A stretch of DNA of 64,000 nucleotides from Fictibacillus nanhaiensis. Lineage in GTDB: Bacteria; Bacillota; Bacilli; Bacillales; Fictibacillaceae. This document shows, in pieces, positions 51,205 to 59,820 of the stretch (position 1 is the first letter of the stretch; every line of letters starts with the position of its first letter). The notes below the pieces were generated by a model. That model was not told where the DNA came from, did not search any database, and saw only the letters and a list, made by a program, of their open reading frames with translations. Made by a program: the position numbers and the translations under genes. The stretch covers positions 310,001-374,000 of the forward strand of contig JAFHKR010000038.1 in NCBI GenBank assembly GCA_017052515.1, in the 5' to 3' direction.

Positions 51205-51705
51205 ATGAAAAACACACCGTTTGAAGAAGTTGCAACCATGTTCGAACCACTCATTAAATCCCAGATCAAACGCTACCATCTCACGAACCATTTTAACCAA
51301 TACTATCAAGCTGGTTTACTCGGACTCTGGAAAGCTTATGAAACGTACAACCCGGAAAAAGGCCAGTTCTCATCCTTTGCCTTCATTCATGTTCGCGGAC
51401 GTATTTTACAAGAGTTGCGAAACGAACTGAAGCGGCAAGAGGCGGAGGTGACGCATGACCCTCATGAATCGTTAACGTTTCAACACCTTTCCCATCAAGA
51501 CCACATTCCCCATTTGGAAGACGAAACATTGAACCTCTATTTAATGCACCTTACCGAAAATCAGCAGCGTTGGGTCCTTCATCGTGTCTTCCATATGCAA
51601 TCAGAAGCAGAGATTGCAAAAACGTTTGGGGTCACTATTTATGCAGTAAAGTCATGGAGAAAAGCGGCAATAAAGAAGCTTCGTACAGTTTTAGCTGCCA
51701 AATAA
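51205..51705 (+). CDS. Sigma-70-family RNA polymerase sigma-like factor
   Basis: The product has a region 2-like part (MFEPLIKSQIKRYHL, QYYQAGLLGLWKAYETYNPEKGQFSSFAFIHVRGRILQEL) and a C-terminal region 4-like helix-turn-helix (LTENQQRWVLHRVFHMQSEAEIAKTFGVTIYAVKSWRKAAIKKLR). The frame opens at TTG 51121. No start has a strong ribosome site, and ATG 51205 is the more natural. It is about 166 or 194 residues, like ComX/SigH-type or YvrI-type factors. The neighbouring DUF1659-DUF2922 pair is also found near such genes in Bacillus. Its regulon is unknown. Confidence 0.75.
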   Translation: MKNTPFEEVATMFEPLIKSQIKRYHLTNHFNQYYQAGLLGLWKAYETYNPEKGQFSSFAFIHVRGRILQELRNELKRQEAEVTHDPHESLTFQHLSHQDHIPHLEDETLNLYLMHLTENQQRWVLHRVFHMQSEAEIAKTFGVTIYAVKSWRKAAIKKLRTVLAAK

Positions 51706-51899
51706 AATCAAACTTTCTTACTACGTGATTTGATGGATATAATTTTAAAATTAGGGTATAGTAGAAAACTGTGGGCGAAAAATTCCTTTTTTACCCATAA
51801 AAACCAATAGAGATATAAGCTGCTATTTTTTTAGAATAACAGTGTAATAAGTTGGTAGGACAAAGCTTATATATTTATTAAGAGGGGGAAAACTAAACG

Positions 51900-53525
51900 A
51901 TGGAAACACAAGTGAATCAGAGTACTGGAAACAAGAAGCGACCGTTGATCATTGGGCTTGCGATTATCGCAGTGCTTGCCATTGGTGCGACTGCTTATGC
52001 AATGTTCGTTGATCTATCTCCGCGTGAATTGTATTTAAAATCCGAGATGAACACATTTAAAGCACTGAACGAATCTTTTGAAGACAGCTTTGGGGATGCG
52101 CTAGCACTTTCTGAAAAACAGATGGAAGAAGCGTATAAGTCTGAAGCAAGCATTGGGGTAGATGTTGACCCGGCGATGTTTGGAGCTGGTGGAATGGAAG
52201 CTGCGATGATCGGCTCAGTTCTACAAAACAGCGAATTCAAGGTAACCACACAGCATGATCCTAAGAAAGAAGAAGGATCTGTTGGAATGGCTTTAACAAT
52301 GAACGACTCAGACTTAGTAAATGCTGAGTTTTATCAAAACAACAAACAAACGGCTGTAAACGTACCTGCAGCTTACGATAAGAACGTTTACTTCGAAAAC
52401 AGCAAGTTCGGTGACGTGATGCGTAAGTTCGATCCAGCGTACCAAGGTATGGAAAAGCTTGAGAACTTCTTTAAAGCAGTGGATAGCGACATCAGTGAAG
52501 ACGCTCGTGATGAAGCGTTCGAAGAGTTTGCAAAAGTGTACGCAGACAGCGTAAAAGATGAAAACGTAAAGCTAAAAGACGATGTTGATTTTAAGGGTGA
52601 GAAGCTTCGCGAGTTAACGGTTTCTCTTTCTGAAAAAGAAACAAAAGCAATGCTTGTAAACTTTGTTGAGAAGATCGAAAAAGACGATGAGATCCTAGAT
52701 GCGATCGCTGAACAATCAGCATTGCAAGGCGGATTCCAGAGTGGCATGGTAGCACCAAACAGCAGCATGAGCAAGGCAGATGCGAAGAAAGAAATTAAGT
52801 CACTTCTTGCTGACGCGAAAAAAGGAATCAAAGATGACTTACAGATTCCAGGTGGAATGAAGCAAGTGGTTATCATCGATGGCGATGATAAAGTAGTAAG
52901 CCGTAACGTAACGATGAAGATTGGTGCGAACGGTGAAGAAGCGGTTCCGATGAACTACAAGTCTGAGAGCTGGACGAAGGGCGACGTAACGAACTCTTCT
53001 TGGGTTCTTAACGCAGGTCCTGAAGGCGAAACATTGCTTGTAGATGTGAAGATGGAAAGCGAACCAAAAGGGAAAGACGGCAAGAAACGCGACATTAAAG
53101 CGAAGTTTGAAATGACTGAGAACGGTACAACAGAAGGTATCGGGTTCCAAATTAAAGGTGAAGGCACAGATAAGAAGTCTAAATGGACGGCTAATCTTGT
53201 TCCTGCTGGCGATTCCGCAATGGAACTTCCAGACATGACACTTGAGATCGAGCACAAAGGTGACCAAAACCTTGATAAAGACTTTGCAAAGCACGATTAC
53301 AAAGTAACATTAAAAGGTAACGACGCTACAATGGGCGATATCAACGTTGGATTAAACATCAAAACAAAAACAACGTTCGGTGATAAACTGAAATTCCCTG
53401 AGCTTTCAGAAGGAAAAGCAGTAAACGTTGCTGAGATGAGTGACGCTGAAATGATGACGATGATGTCAGAAATTCAACGCAACATCGAGCAATTTATCGG
53501 TGAAAATGCTCAATTGCTCCAATAG
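51900..53525 (+). CDS. Membrane-anchored extracytoplasmic protein, 541 aa
   Basis: A short cytoplasmic N-terminus, one membrane helix at about residues 15-35, then about 500 residues of extracytoplasmic sequence rich in Lys, Asp, Glu and Met. There is alternating beta-type structure in the C-terminal half (SSWVLNAGPEGETLLVDVKME). The ATG follows AAGAGGGGGAAAACTAAACG. Its composition suggests a large, soluble surface domain. I do not recognise the family. A terminator follows. Confidence 0.75.
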   Translation: METQVNQSTGNKKRPLIIGLAIIAVLAIGATAYAMFVDLSPRELYLKSEMNTFKALNESFEDSFGDALALSEKQMEEAYKSEASIGVDVDPAMFGAGGMEAAMIGSVLQNSEFKVTTQHDPKKEEGSVGMALTMNDSDLVNAEFYQNNKQTAVNVPAAYDKNVYFENSKFGDVMRKFDPAYQGMEKLENFFKAVDSDISEDARDEAFEEFAKVYADSVKDENVKLKDDVDFKGEKLRELTVSLSEKETKAMLVNFVEKIEKDDEILDAIAEQSALQGGFQSGMVAPNSSMSKADAKKEIKSLLADAKKGIKDDLQIPGGMKQVVIIDGDDKVVSRNVTMKIGANGEEAVPMNYKSESWTKGDVTNSSWVLNAGPEGETLLVDVKMESEPKGKDGKKRDIKAKFEMTENGTTEGIGFQIKGEGTDKKSKWTANLVPAGDSAMELPDMTLEIEHKGDQNLDKDFAKHDYKVTLKGNDATMGDINVGLNIKTKTTFGDKLKFPELSEGKAVNVAEMSDAEMMTMMSEIQRNIEQFIGENAQLLQ

Positions 53526-53537
53526 AATGATAATAAG

Positions 53538-53583
53538 AAGGACAGAGATAACTTAAGACAAAGTTGATCTTTGTCCTTTTTTT
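53538..53583 (+). terminator. Terminator of the 51900 gene
   Basis: AAGGACA-AGAT-AACTT and AAGTT-ATCT-TGTCCTT form an interrupted stem followed by TTTTTTT. Confidence 0.75.
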
Positions 53584-53617
53584 CTAACCATTAGGGCATG
53601 TGGGATACGTCCGTTTT

Positions 53618-53730
53618 GTCGAGGATTGTAGACTCGTGGATAAACGGCTGAAACTTTTAGATAAAGTGCTAAAACTTCTGGATAAACAGGCTAAACTCGT
53701 GGATAAATAGCCAAAACTTCTGGAATCAAC
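53618..53730. repeat. 21-bp phased degenerate array E (CTGGATAAA-type)
   Basis: GATAAA (or GAATCA in the last unit) at 53639, 53660, 53681, 53702 and 53723, each step exactly 21 bp, within units of the form AAACT-C-TGGATAAAN. It lies between the 51900 gene terminator and the ABC exporter operon. Confidence 0.8.
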
Positions 53731-53813
53731 CAGTCCAATGCCCCTACAGGTATGGGTTCTGAGACGTTTCGGTCATGAAACCCTTCAAATTTTTAAGCGA
53801 AAGGAACGACACT

Positions 53814-55043
53814 ATGAGGCAAATGCTACTCATTGCCCATCTAACGGTAAAATGCTGGCTAAAGCAGCCTTTTCCTCTGATTGCTATGATGCTGTTTCCG
53901 ATACTGTTACTTGGAATCACGTATCTCGGGCTAAAACCACTTCTTGAAGAAAAGCAGTGGGTAGAGCCTTTTGCTGTAGCGATCGTAGATGAAGATAACA
54001 CGTTTGAAACCAAATTGCTCATGAAGCAGTATGAGAACTCAGAAGAACTAAAAAACGTATTAACCTTTGAAAAAACAGATGCAGAAAATGCGAGCGAAAA
54101 GTTGGCTAGCAACGAGATCGCGGGCATGGTAATCGTACCGGATGGATTTACTAAAGGAATTCGAGGCGGTAAAAATATCCCCGTAACCGTCATCGGTAAC
54201 CCTGAACGGCCTTTTCAAGCAAAACTTCTTAAGCAAATGATGGTGTCAAACGCCAACTTGATCTCTTCTGCACAAAGTGGAGCGAACGCAGCTTTTCATT
54301 ATTTGCGAAAAATGGACTTAAGTTCTGAAAAATTCCGGGCATACCGCGACACGGTTATCACGGACTTTACACTACAAGCATTGAACCGAAACAAGATCTA
54401 CGAAACGGAAACCTTAAGTGCGTTCGGCGGAGTCACAACAATCGATTATTACAGCTTATCTGGTGTGCTGATTCTCCTGCTATTCGGTGGGTTGTTTGGA
54501 ATGAGTCTAACCGCAAGAAGTGAACAAACCGCACTCCGCGAAAGACTAAGTCTACAAGGAGTAAGGTCTGGCGTATTCTTTTTTAGCAATGTTCTATCTG
54601 TTTTCCTTCTGCTCGTCATCCAAAGCGTTGTTTTGACTGCTCTATTCTATGCTCTAACAAAAACATGGAGCATCACAGCGACCTTCATACTTTTAGCATA
54701 CTGCCTAAGCACTTCATCGCTTTTCGCGCTTTGTCAGGAACTATTTGTTCGTAACGCAGCAAAATGGGGAGCGGGAATCATCCTTGCGATGGGACTCGTT
54801 GCCACAAGCGGAAGCGTTCTGCCATTATCGTATCTTCCGGAAATGTGGCGCAGCGTAAGTATGCTTAACATCGTGCATCACGCACACAGCGGAGTGATTG
54901 AAACACTATTTGTGGGGAACGAAACCTGGATGTCTGTCCTATTGTTGCTTAGTTTTTCAATCACCATTTGGTTAGTGAGTTTGCTACTTATCACAATAAA
55001 GAAGAGGTTGCCATGGTCTGGACAATTGCCATTACACGTATAA
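53814..55043 (+). CDS. ABC-2 type exporter permease, first subunit
   Basis: About 409 residues. One N-terminal helix (about 18-38), a long extracytoplasmic domain of about 160 residues with VAIVDEDNTFETKLL and AGMVIVPDGFTKGI, then six helices. This is the YhgE/Pip-ABC-2 type layout of exporters such as those for lipids or siderophore-like compounds. ATG 53814 follows AAAGGAACGAC. It overlaps the next gene by 31 bp. The array E repeat is upstream. Confidence 0.85.
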   Translation: MRQMLLIAHLTVKCWLKQPFPLIAMMLFPILLLGITYLGLKPLLEEKQWVEPFAVAIVDEDNTFETKLLMKQYENSEELKNVLTFEKTDAENASEKLASNEIAGMVIVPDGFTKGIRGGKNIPVTVIGNPERPFQAKLLKQMMVSNANLISSAQSGANAAFHYLRKMDLSSEKFRAYRDTVITDFTLQALNRNKIYETETLSAFGGVTTIDYYSLSGVLILLLFGGLFGMSLTARSEQTALRERLSLQGVRSGVFFFSNVLSVFLLLVIQSVVLTALFYALTKTWSITATFILLAYCLSTSSLFALCQELFVRNAAKWGAGIILAMGLVATSGSVLPLSYLPEMWRSVSMLNIVHHAHSGVIETLFVGNETWMSVLLLLSFSITIWLVSLLLITIKKRLPWSGQLPLHV

Positions 55044-56176
55044 AATTATTGCTTCAAAGTCCGTGGAGCTGGCTGGGACTTATTGTTCCGGTTCTCGTGC
55101 TGATTTTCTTAGACATGTCCGTGGAAAAAACAAGTGATGTCACCAAGATTCCCGTTGTAATCGTGGACGAAGATGAAACGGAATACTCAAAAGTGGTTAT
55201 AGATCGAGTGAGTAAAAATCCAGCGGTCGCGGTAAGTGTTCTTAATGAAGAGGTTGCACGCAATCAGATCGAGACGCAAAAAGCCGCCATCGGTTTCTTT
55301 ATTCCTGATGGGTTTATGGAAAGCATACAGAAAAATGATGAAGATGAGCTAGTTACGATGTGGTTTTCATCGGGTTCCATTTCTCATGGATTAGTGCGCG
55401 AGATTTTTGCAAGTGAAGTGAAGCGGTTATCGAGTAATTCGTACGGCGCCAATACGGTGTTAAAAACATACGGAAAAAGCGAGAAGCTAGATGCTAAGGA
55501 GCAAGCGACAGTCTGGAAAGATGCTTGGGCCTTTAGCGATAAGCATTGGGAACCGAAGCCACTTATGACAATTGACTATAAAGTAGGCGTAACGAGGGAA
55601 TCTTCGGTAGAGGCGAATAACAGTGCAGCGTCAATTTATGTTCCAGGGATGCTCGTACTTCTCATGTTATTTAGTTTTTTATATAACAGCTGGCCGATTA
55701 AAGACCGTGATTCCGGTATGCGGTCCAGAGTACCATATGCGACTGGCCGATTCTCAGTATACTGGTTCGGAAACGCACTGGGCGTTTTACTTTTACAGTT
55801 ATTCATCCTCATCCTATTGATCGGGTTTGGCTGGTGGAGAGAAGCGTTAACGTTGAACGTGGCCACAATATTGAGTTTGATCAGCTATGTTCTATTCCTA
55901 AATGCTTTATCTCTCTTGTTTGCCTATTTCGTGCACAGCAACCGCACATGGCAAGCGATCACACTCTTCGTTGTATTGTGCACATCGCTTCTAAGTGGAA
56001 CCTTCTTCCCGAGCGATGAGCTATCAAGCTTTTTACAACGTGCTGCAGAGTGGACGCCCCAATATTGGATCGTATCAACTTTCAATCAAGAAACGCTTAT
56101 GATTCCCTTTATATTTGCGGGTCTAAGTTTTATATTATTCGTACTTTCAACCTTAAAGGCAGGTGACAGCGCTTGA
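55013..56176 (+). CDS. ABC-2 type exporter permease, second subunit
   Basis: About 387 residues, the same layout as the first permease: an N-terminal helix, an extracytoplasmic domain with VVIVDEDETEYSKVV and IGFFIPDGFMESI, then six helices, ending with GTFFPSDELSSFLQRAAEWTPQYW. The two subunits are clear paralogues and should form a heterodimeric channel. ATG 55013 follows AGAGGTTGCC. The ATPase gene follows with a four-base overlap (TTGA). Confidence 0.85.
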   Translation: MVWTIAITRIKLLLQSPWSWLGLIVPVLVLIFLDMSVEKTSDVTKIPVVIVDEDETEYSKVVIDRVSKNPAVAVSVLNEEVARNQIETQKAAIGFFIPDGFMESIQKNDEDELVTMWFSSGSISHGLVREIFASEVKRLSSNSYGANTVLKTYGKSEKLDAKEQATVWKDAWAFSDKHWEPKPLMTIDYKVGVTRESSVEANNSAASIYVPGMLVLLMLFSFLYNSWPIKDRDSGMRSRVPYATGRFSVYWFGNALGVLLLQLFILILLIGFGWWREALTLNVATILSLISYVLFLNALSLLFAYFVHSNRTWQAITLFVVLCTSLLSGTFFPSDELSSFLQRAAEWTPQYWIVSTFNQETLMIPFIFAGLSFILFVLSTLKAGDSA

Positions 56177-56886
56177 TTGCAGCAGAGAATTTGAAAAAGA
56201 GGTTTGGTAGAAAAGAAGTACTAAAAGAAATGAACTTCTTTATTGAAAAAGGAGAAACCGTCGGCGTTGTTGGCCCGAACGGTGCAGGTAAATCAACACT
56301 TTTGAAAATTCTTGCAACCCTTATGAAAAGTTCTGGCGGGTCGGTTCAGATCGATGGGCTCGATGTAAGGAAAGAACAAAAGAAGATACGACGGAAAATC
56401 GGTTACGTACCGCAAGAAATTGCCGTCTATCATGAGCTGACAACTCGCGAAAACTTACGATTTTTTGCGAAGTTAGCGAGAGGATCGTCAGAAGAAAGAT
56501 GGATGCAGCGCTGCGAGGAGTGGCGACTTGCTGAGCATCTTGATAAAAAGGTGAAGCATCTGTCCGGTGGTAACCAGAGAAAGCTAAACATCTTGATCGC
56601 GATGCTTCATGACCCGGATCTTCTGATTTTGGATGAACCGACCGTCGGAATTGATATATCCGCAAAACAAGAGATTGTGAACGATTTACGTCAGCTGGGT
56701 AGAGAAGGAAAGACGATTCTTTATTCCAGTCATGACGCGCAAGAGCTCGAAACATTATGTACTTCTTTTTTAATACTTAAAGAAGGAGAGCTACTGTTTT
56801 ACGGGTCAAAACAAAAAGTGCGACAGTTCGGTTCGGTTGCACAATCGGAAAACTTTGCTGAAACGCTTGGAGAGATTGTTGGATGA
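56173..56886 (+). CDS. ABC exporter ATP-binding protein
   Basis: 237 residues: Walker A GPNGAGKST, Q-loop GYVPQEIA, signature LSGGNQRKLN, Walker B LLILDEPTVGIDI, switch His SSHDAQE. It is shorter than ATPases with C-terminal regulatory domains. The TTG start at 56173 overlaps the permease stop. It completes a three-gene exporter operon. A terminator begins inside its stop codon. Confidence 0.92.
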   Translation: MIAAENLKKRFGRKEVLKEMNFFIEKGETVGVVGPNGAGKSTLLKILATLMKSSGGSVQIDGLDVRKEQKKIRRKIGYVPQEIAVYHELTTRENLRFFAKLARGSSEERWMQRCEEWRLAEHLDKKVKHLSGGNQRKLNILIAMLHDPDLLILDEPTVGIDISAKQEIVNDLRQLGREGKTILYSSHDAQELETLCTSFLILKEGELLFYGSKQKVRQFGSVAQSENFAETLGEIVG

Positions 56887-56917
56887 AGTCTGCTGACGTT
56901 AGCAGGCTTCTTTTTTA
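56885..56917 (+). terminator. Terminator of the ABC-2 exporter operon
   Basis: GAAGTCTGCT and AGCAGGCTTC arms (one G-U pair) then TTTTTT. Confidence 0.88.
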
Positions 56918-56987
56918 TCCTGAATATTCCATTGCCAGTACTAAAGTGATAGAATTTATGTGAAAACATTCACAAGGAGGTTAAGTT

Positions 56988-57857
56988 ATGAATAAACACT
57001 TGTTGAGAAAATTGAAGTCAGCTCTTTTGGCGTCCTTTTTCTTTACCATCGTATTAGGTTTATATTTATCCTATGAGTCTGGTACCACTGAAGGTTCATT
57101 AGGTTTGATTATCTTTTATATATTTGCGCTAGTTGGTAACTTTTTGTATGGCATACCCGTATCTTTTCTGATAGATGTGTTAACGAATAAAATTAAAAGA
57201 TTTCATTTCTTGTTGTCAGGCATTTTTTATATTTTCTTTGCTTTTATGTCCTATTTCATCATAAAAGAATTTTATTTCTTTGCGATTATTTGTGCTGCTC
57301 TTTTCTTCTTAGCTGAAGAATGGCAAAAGGTAAAAAAACAAAACTTTAATTGGAAACGAATGATAGTGAATAGTACCTTAATGATTGGAATAACTGTACT
57401 TGCATTGTATTCATCGCTTTACATCAAAGAGTTGATAGAAAAGAAAACAAACGAATATTACCTCATTCCAGCTGGTTATGAAGGTAAAGTGACTGTAGTA
57501 TACGACATTAAAGATGAGCAACAACCAGACAAAGTGGGAGACTACAATATTATAAAAATAAATGATCAGGGTTATGGCCTAACAGCTTTACCAGAACCAG
57601 AAGGTACATTTAATAATAAATACTTTTATATAGATGATGAGGGACGTAAAGAAAAGATTAAGGAAAAGTGTATTCATATAGGCAGTTCAGGATCTATTTC
57701 CAATGATAATAGAGAATTTTTTTTTCATTCTTTTACGGTTATCAATTCTGAATGTACAGACCATTTTTCTACTTATGGTAGTCAATATTTAGAGGATCAT
57801 AGCATTGGTGTTGAAGAAATTTTACAAAGAGAAGGATTTGGAGATTTTGGATATTAA
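56988..57857 (+). CDS. Membrane protein with C-terminal DUF6843-like domain
   Basis: 289 residues: about five hydrophobic helices (to about residue 150), then an extracytoplasmic domain that starts with EYYLIPAGYEGKVTVVYD and continues with IIKINDQGYGLTALPEPEG. This pattern is that of the DUF6843 group, small beta domains in Bacillaceae. ACAAGGAGGTTAAGTT precedes the ATG. The gene is notably more AT-rich than the operons before it, which hints at recent acquisition. Function unknown. Confidence 0.7.
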   Translation: MNKHLLRKLKSALLASFFFTIVLGLYLSYESGTTEGSLGLIIFYIFALVGNFLYGIPVSFLIDVLTNKIKRFHFLLSGIFYIFFAFMSYFIIKEFYFFAIICAALFFLAEEWQKVKKQNFNWKRMIVNSTLMIGITVLALYSSLYIKELIEKKTNEYYLIPAGYEGKVTVVYDIKDEQQPDKVGDYNIIKINDQGYGLTALPEPEGTFNNKYFYIDDEGRKEKIKEKCIHIGSSGSISNDNREFFFHSFTVINSECTDHFSTYGSQYLEDHSIGVEEILQREGFGDFGY

Positions 57858-58029
57858 TGAATAACCTATACTCTAAAATTATTATTTTAGCACTATACTA
57901 AATTCGACATGATTTTACAAGGAGACCAAATTCCTATTTTCCGTAACGGAAGCGTAAAACACAAGTCCTATTATTTATTGTAGGATAATAATAGATTACT
58001 TGGAAAATCAAAGGAGTTTGGGATAAATA

Positions 58030-58683
58030 ATGAAAAAATGGATAGTTACATCAGTTTTAGGTGCTAGTTTATTATTGTCGCCACTACAGGCGTTTGCAAA
58101 TATAGGAGATCAAACACTTCGTCCAACAATGACGCATTCAGATGTGAAAACACTTCAAACAATATTGCGAGATAAAGGTTATTTTACATATAGTGGTTCA
58201 ACAACGACTTATTTCGGATCATATACAAAGAGTGCAGTAATAAGCTTTCAGCGTGCAAAAGGTTTAACCGCTGATGGTATTGCTGGCCGCAGTACGTTTA
58301 ACAAACTAGGAGTCTATAATGTTAATAACACGTATCTAGTAGACTATGCCAAACGTTTTCAAGGGACGCCGTACAAGTGGGGTGGAACAACTACCGCTGG
58401 GTTTGACTGTTCAGGGTACATCAACTATGTTTTCAAAAACTCACATAATATCGTTTTGCCGCGTACGGTAAAAGAAATGTGGAACCAAACTGGATATCGC
58501 GTATCCACTCAAGCTGTAGGAGATCTAGTGTTCTTCTCAACGACTGATTCCGGAGCTTCACACATGGGTATCTATGTTGGTAATGGAAAGTTCATTCACG
58601 CTGGATCTTCAACAGGAGTGACGATTTCAGATATGAATAACACATACTGGAAGCCGCGTTACTTAGGAACAAAACGTCTATAA
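58030..58683 (+). CDS. Secreted NlpC/P60 peptidoglycan endopeptidase with PG-binding domain
   Basis: 217 residues: a signal peptide (cleavage after about residue 23, FAN region), a peptidoglycan-binding domain type 1 (about 35-93: DVKTLQTILRDKGYF, FQRAKGLTADGIAG) and an NlpC/P60 domain with Cys127 (FDCSGYINYVF), His178 (SHMGIYVG) and His190 (FIHAGS). It should cut D-Glu-mDap bonds in cell-wall peptides, as LytE/CwlS-type autolysins do. AAAGGAG is upstream with somewhat long spacing. A strong terminator follows. Confidence 0.93.
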   Translation: MKKWIVTSVLGASLLLSPLQAFANIGDQTLRPTMTHSDVKTLQTILRDKGYFTYSGSTTTYFGSYTKSAVISFQRAKGLTADGIAGRSTFNKLGVYNVNNTYLVDYAKRFQGTPYKWGGTTTAGFDCSGYINYVFKNSHNIVLPRTVKEMWNQTGYRVSTQAVGDLVFFSTTDSGASHMGIYVGNGKFIHAGSSTGVTISDMNNTYWKPRYLGTKRL

Positions 58684-58697
58684 TTATTTATTTAATG

Positions 58698-58742
58698 AAG
58701 AAGAGGAATGACATCGCATATGTAGCGGTCATTCCTCTTTTT
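58698..58742. terminator. Bidirectional terminator
   Basis: AAGAGGAATGAC and GTCATTCCTCTT arms with T-rich tails, between the wall hydrolase gene and a leftward gene. Confidence 0.88.
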
Positions 58743-58750
58743 GTTAACTA

Positions 58751-59053
58751 TTAGTAGACTAGTTCTTTCTTTGCGCTTCTCGTGTTGATCACATTTATTC
58801 GATTCTTTTCAGTAATGGACTGATCTGAATGGTAACTTAACTCTGAAAAGAAACAAAATTGAGTTGCAGGATAGGGTTGAGATAGTTTGGTTAAATCAAG
58901 TTCTATTGATCTGTAAACTTCTGCTATACAATTAAGGGCTACTTGTTCTAGACCTTTATCTAATAAATCTTTCATGTTTTCAAAGTCAGTCATTATAGAG
59001 ATGGTCGTTCCCATGCGATAATATGTAAACTTAACGCCAACTTGATCGTTCAT
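58751..59053 (-). CDS. Hypothetical protein, 100 aa
   Basis: A soluble protein beginning NDQVGVKFTYYRMGTTISIMTD, with mixed helix and strand. No signal peptide, membrane segment or known motif is seen. ACGGAGGTTTTCAA precedes the ATG. It shares the terminator at 58698. No family recognised. The gap to the next gene (59054-59327) shows only a terminator. Confidence 0.6.
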   Translation of the reverse strand: MNDQVGVKFTYYRMGTTISIMTDFENMKDLLDKGLEQVALNCIAEVYRSIELDLTKLSQPYPATQFCFFSELSYHSDQSITEKNRINVINTRSAKKELVY

Positions 59054-59278
59054 TTGAAAACCTCCGTGTTAAAAGTAAGTTAGTATAGTAAATTTTTTAT
59101 CGGGTAGTAAGTCTGTGTTTATTCAGAGCTTTAATTACACTAATTAAAAATGTAGCGCTACCAGGTTTTTCACCATGAGTGAAAATTAACAGTCTCTTGT
59201 TCTTTATCGGCTATAGTCTAATAAATATTTAGGGATGTTTTATTAGGAAATGATTTTATGATTCAATGGGGAGTAAAA

Positions 59279-59318
59279 AAGAAAAGAAGTGCAAACGAGG
59301 GTTCGCACTTCTTTTCTA
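59279..59318. terminator. Bidirectional terminator of the poly-Ser protein gene
   Basis: AGAAAAGAAGTGC and GCACTTCTTTTCT are perfect 13-bp arms. Confidence 0.85.
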
Positions 59319-59327
59319 ATTCTTATC

Positions 59328-59591
59328 CTAGAACAAGATTCTTGCCCAAGGATCGCAACAGCGATGATGTTGCTTTCTCTTAGCTTTTTTGTACTTCTTG
59401 CACTTCAACACTTCGTAGCTAGAAGAAGAAGATGAAGAAGATGATGATGAAGAAGAGGAAGAAGAGGAAGAGGATGATGAAGAAGATTCTTCACAAACCC
59501 ATTCTACTTTCTTATAACACTTCTCAACTTTTTCATGCTTCTCGTGCTTTTCATGTTTGCAGTGGTCGTAGTTTCCACACTTGTTACACAT
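59328..59591 (-). CDS. Cys/His-rich protein with 23-residue poly-serine tract
   Basis: ATG 59591 has GAGGTG eight bases upstream; the longer frame starts inside that site. The N-terminus has CNKCG, HC-K-H and repeated HEK units, a metal-binding look. A run of 23 serines encoded by a mix of TCT, TCA, TCC and AGC codons follows, then a Lys/Cys-rich tail (KCKKYKKAK, HHRCCDPW). Such Cys/His/Lys-rich proteins with simple tracts are common among spore surface proteins, but this is inference. The mixed codons show the tract is held by selection rather than by slippage. Confidence 0.7.
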   Translation of the reverse strand: MCNKCGNYDHCKHEKHEKHEKVEKCYKKVEWVCEESSSSSSSSSSSSSSSSSSSSSSSYEVLKCKKYKKAKRKQHHRCCDPWARILF

Positions 59592-59702
59592 TATTCGTTT
59601 CACCTCACAAATTGATACCGACTTCCCATTGGTTTCGGTTTCTGTATATCATATGTAGAGACAGACAAGTTGCTTAGACGAACGTTGAGATTTTAAGAAA
59701 AT

Positions 59703-59728
59703 GGGGTCTGACCCCATACAAATACAAA
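59703..59728 (+). repeat. REP-like element 7
   Basis: GGGGTCTGACCCC preceded by AAAT and followed by the tail ATACAAATACAAATT, between the poly-Ser gene and the RsbR-like gene. Confidence 0.85.
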
Positions 59729-59778
59729 TTCCTTCATACTGTACATTCCAGAAGTACACTAGAACAACCAAATAAAAT

Positions 59779-59820
59779 GTAAAAAGATCCACGCGGCAAC
59801 TGCAGCGTGGATCTTTTTAC
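59779..59820. terminator. Terminator of the RsbR-like gene
   Basis: GTAAAAAGATCCACG and its exact complement form a 15-bp stem; T-rich in both directions. Confidence 0.88.

Noticed and set aside
52388-53294. Long antisense frames opposite the 541-aa exoprotein gene
   Set aside because: They arise from the strongly biased codons of the real gene; no ribosome sites or motifs.
59401-59490. Trinucleotide microsatellite or CRISPR-like array
   Set aside because: It is the coding sequence for the poly-serine tract with mixed codons; there are no spacers and no cas genes.
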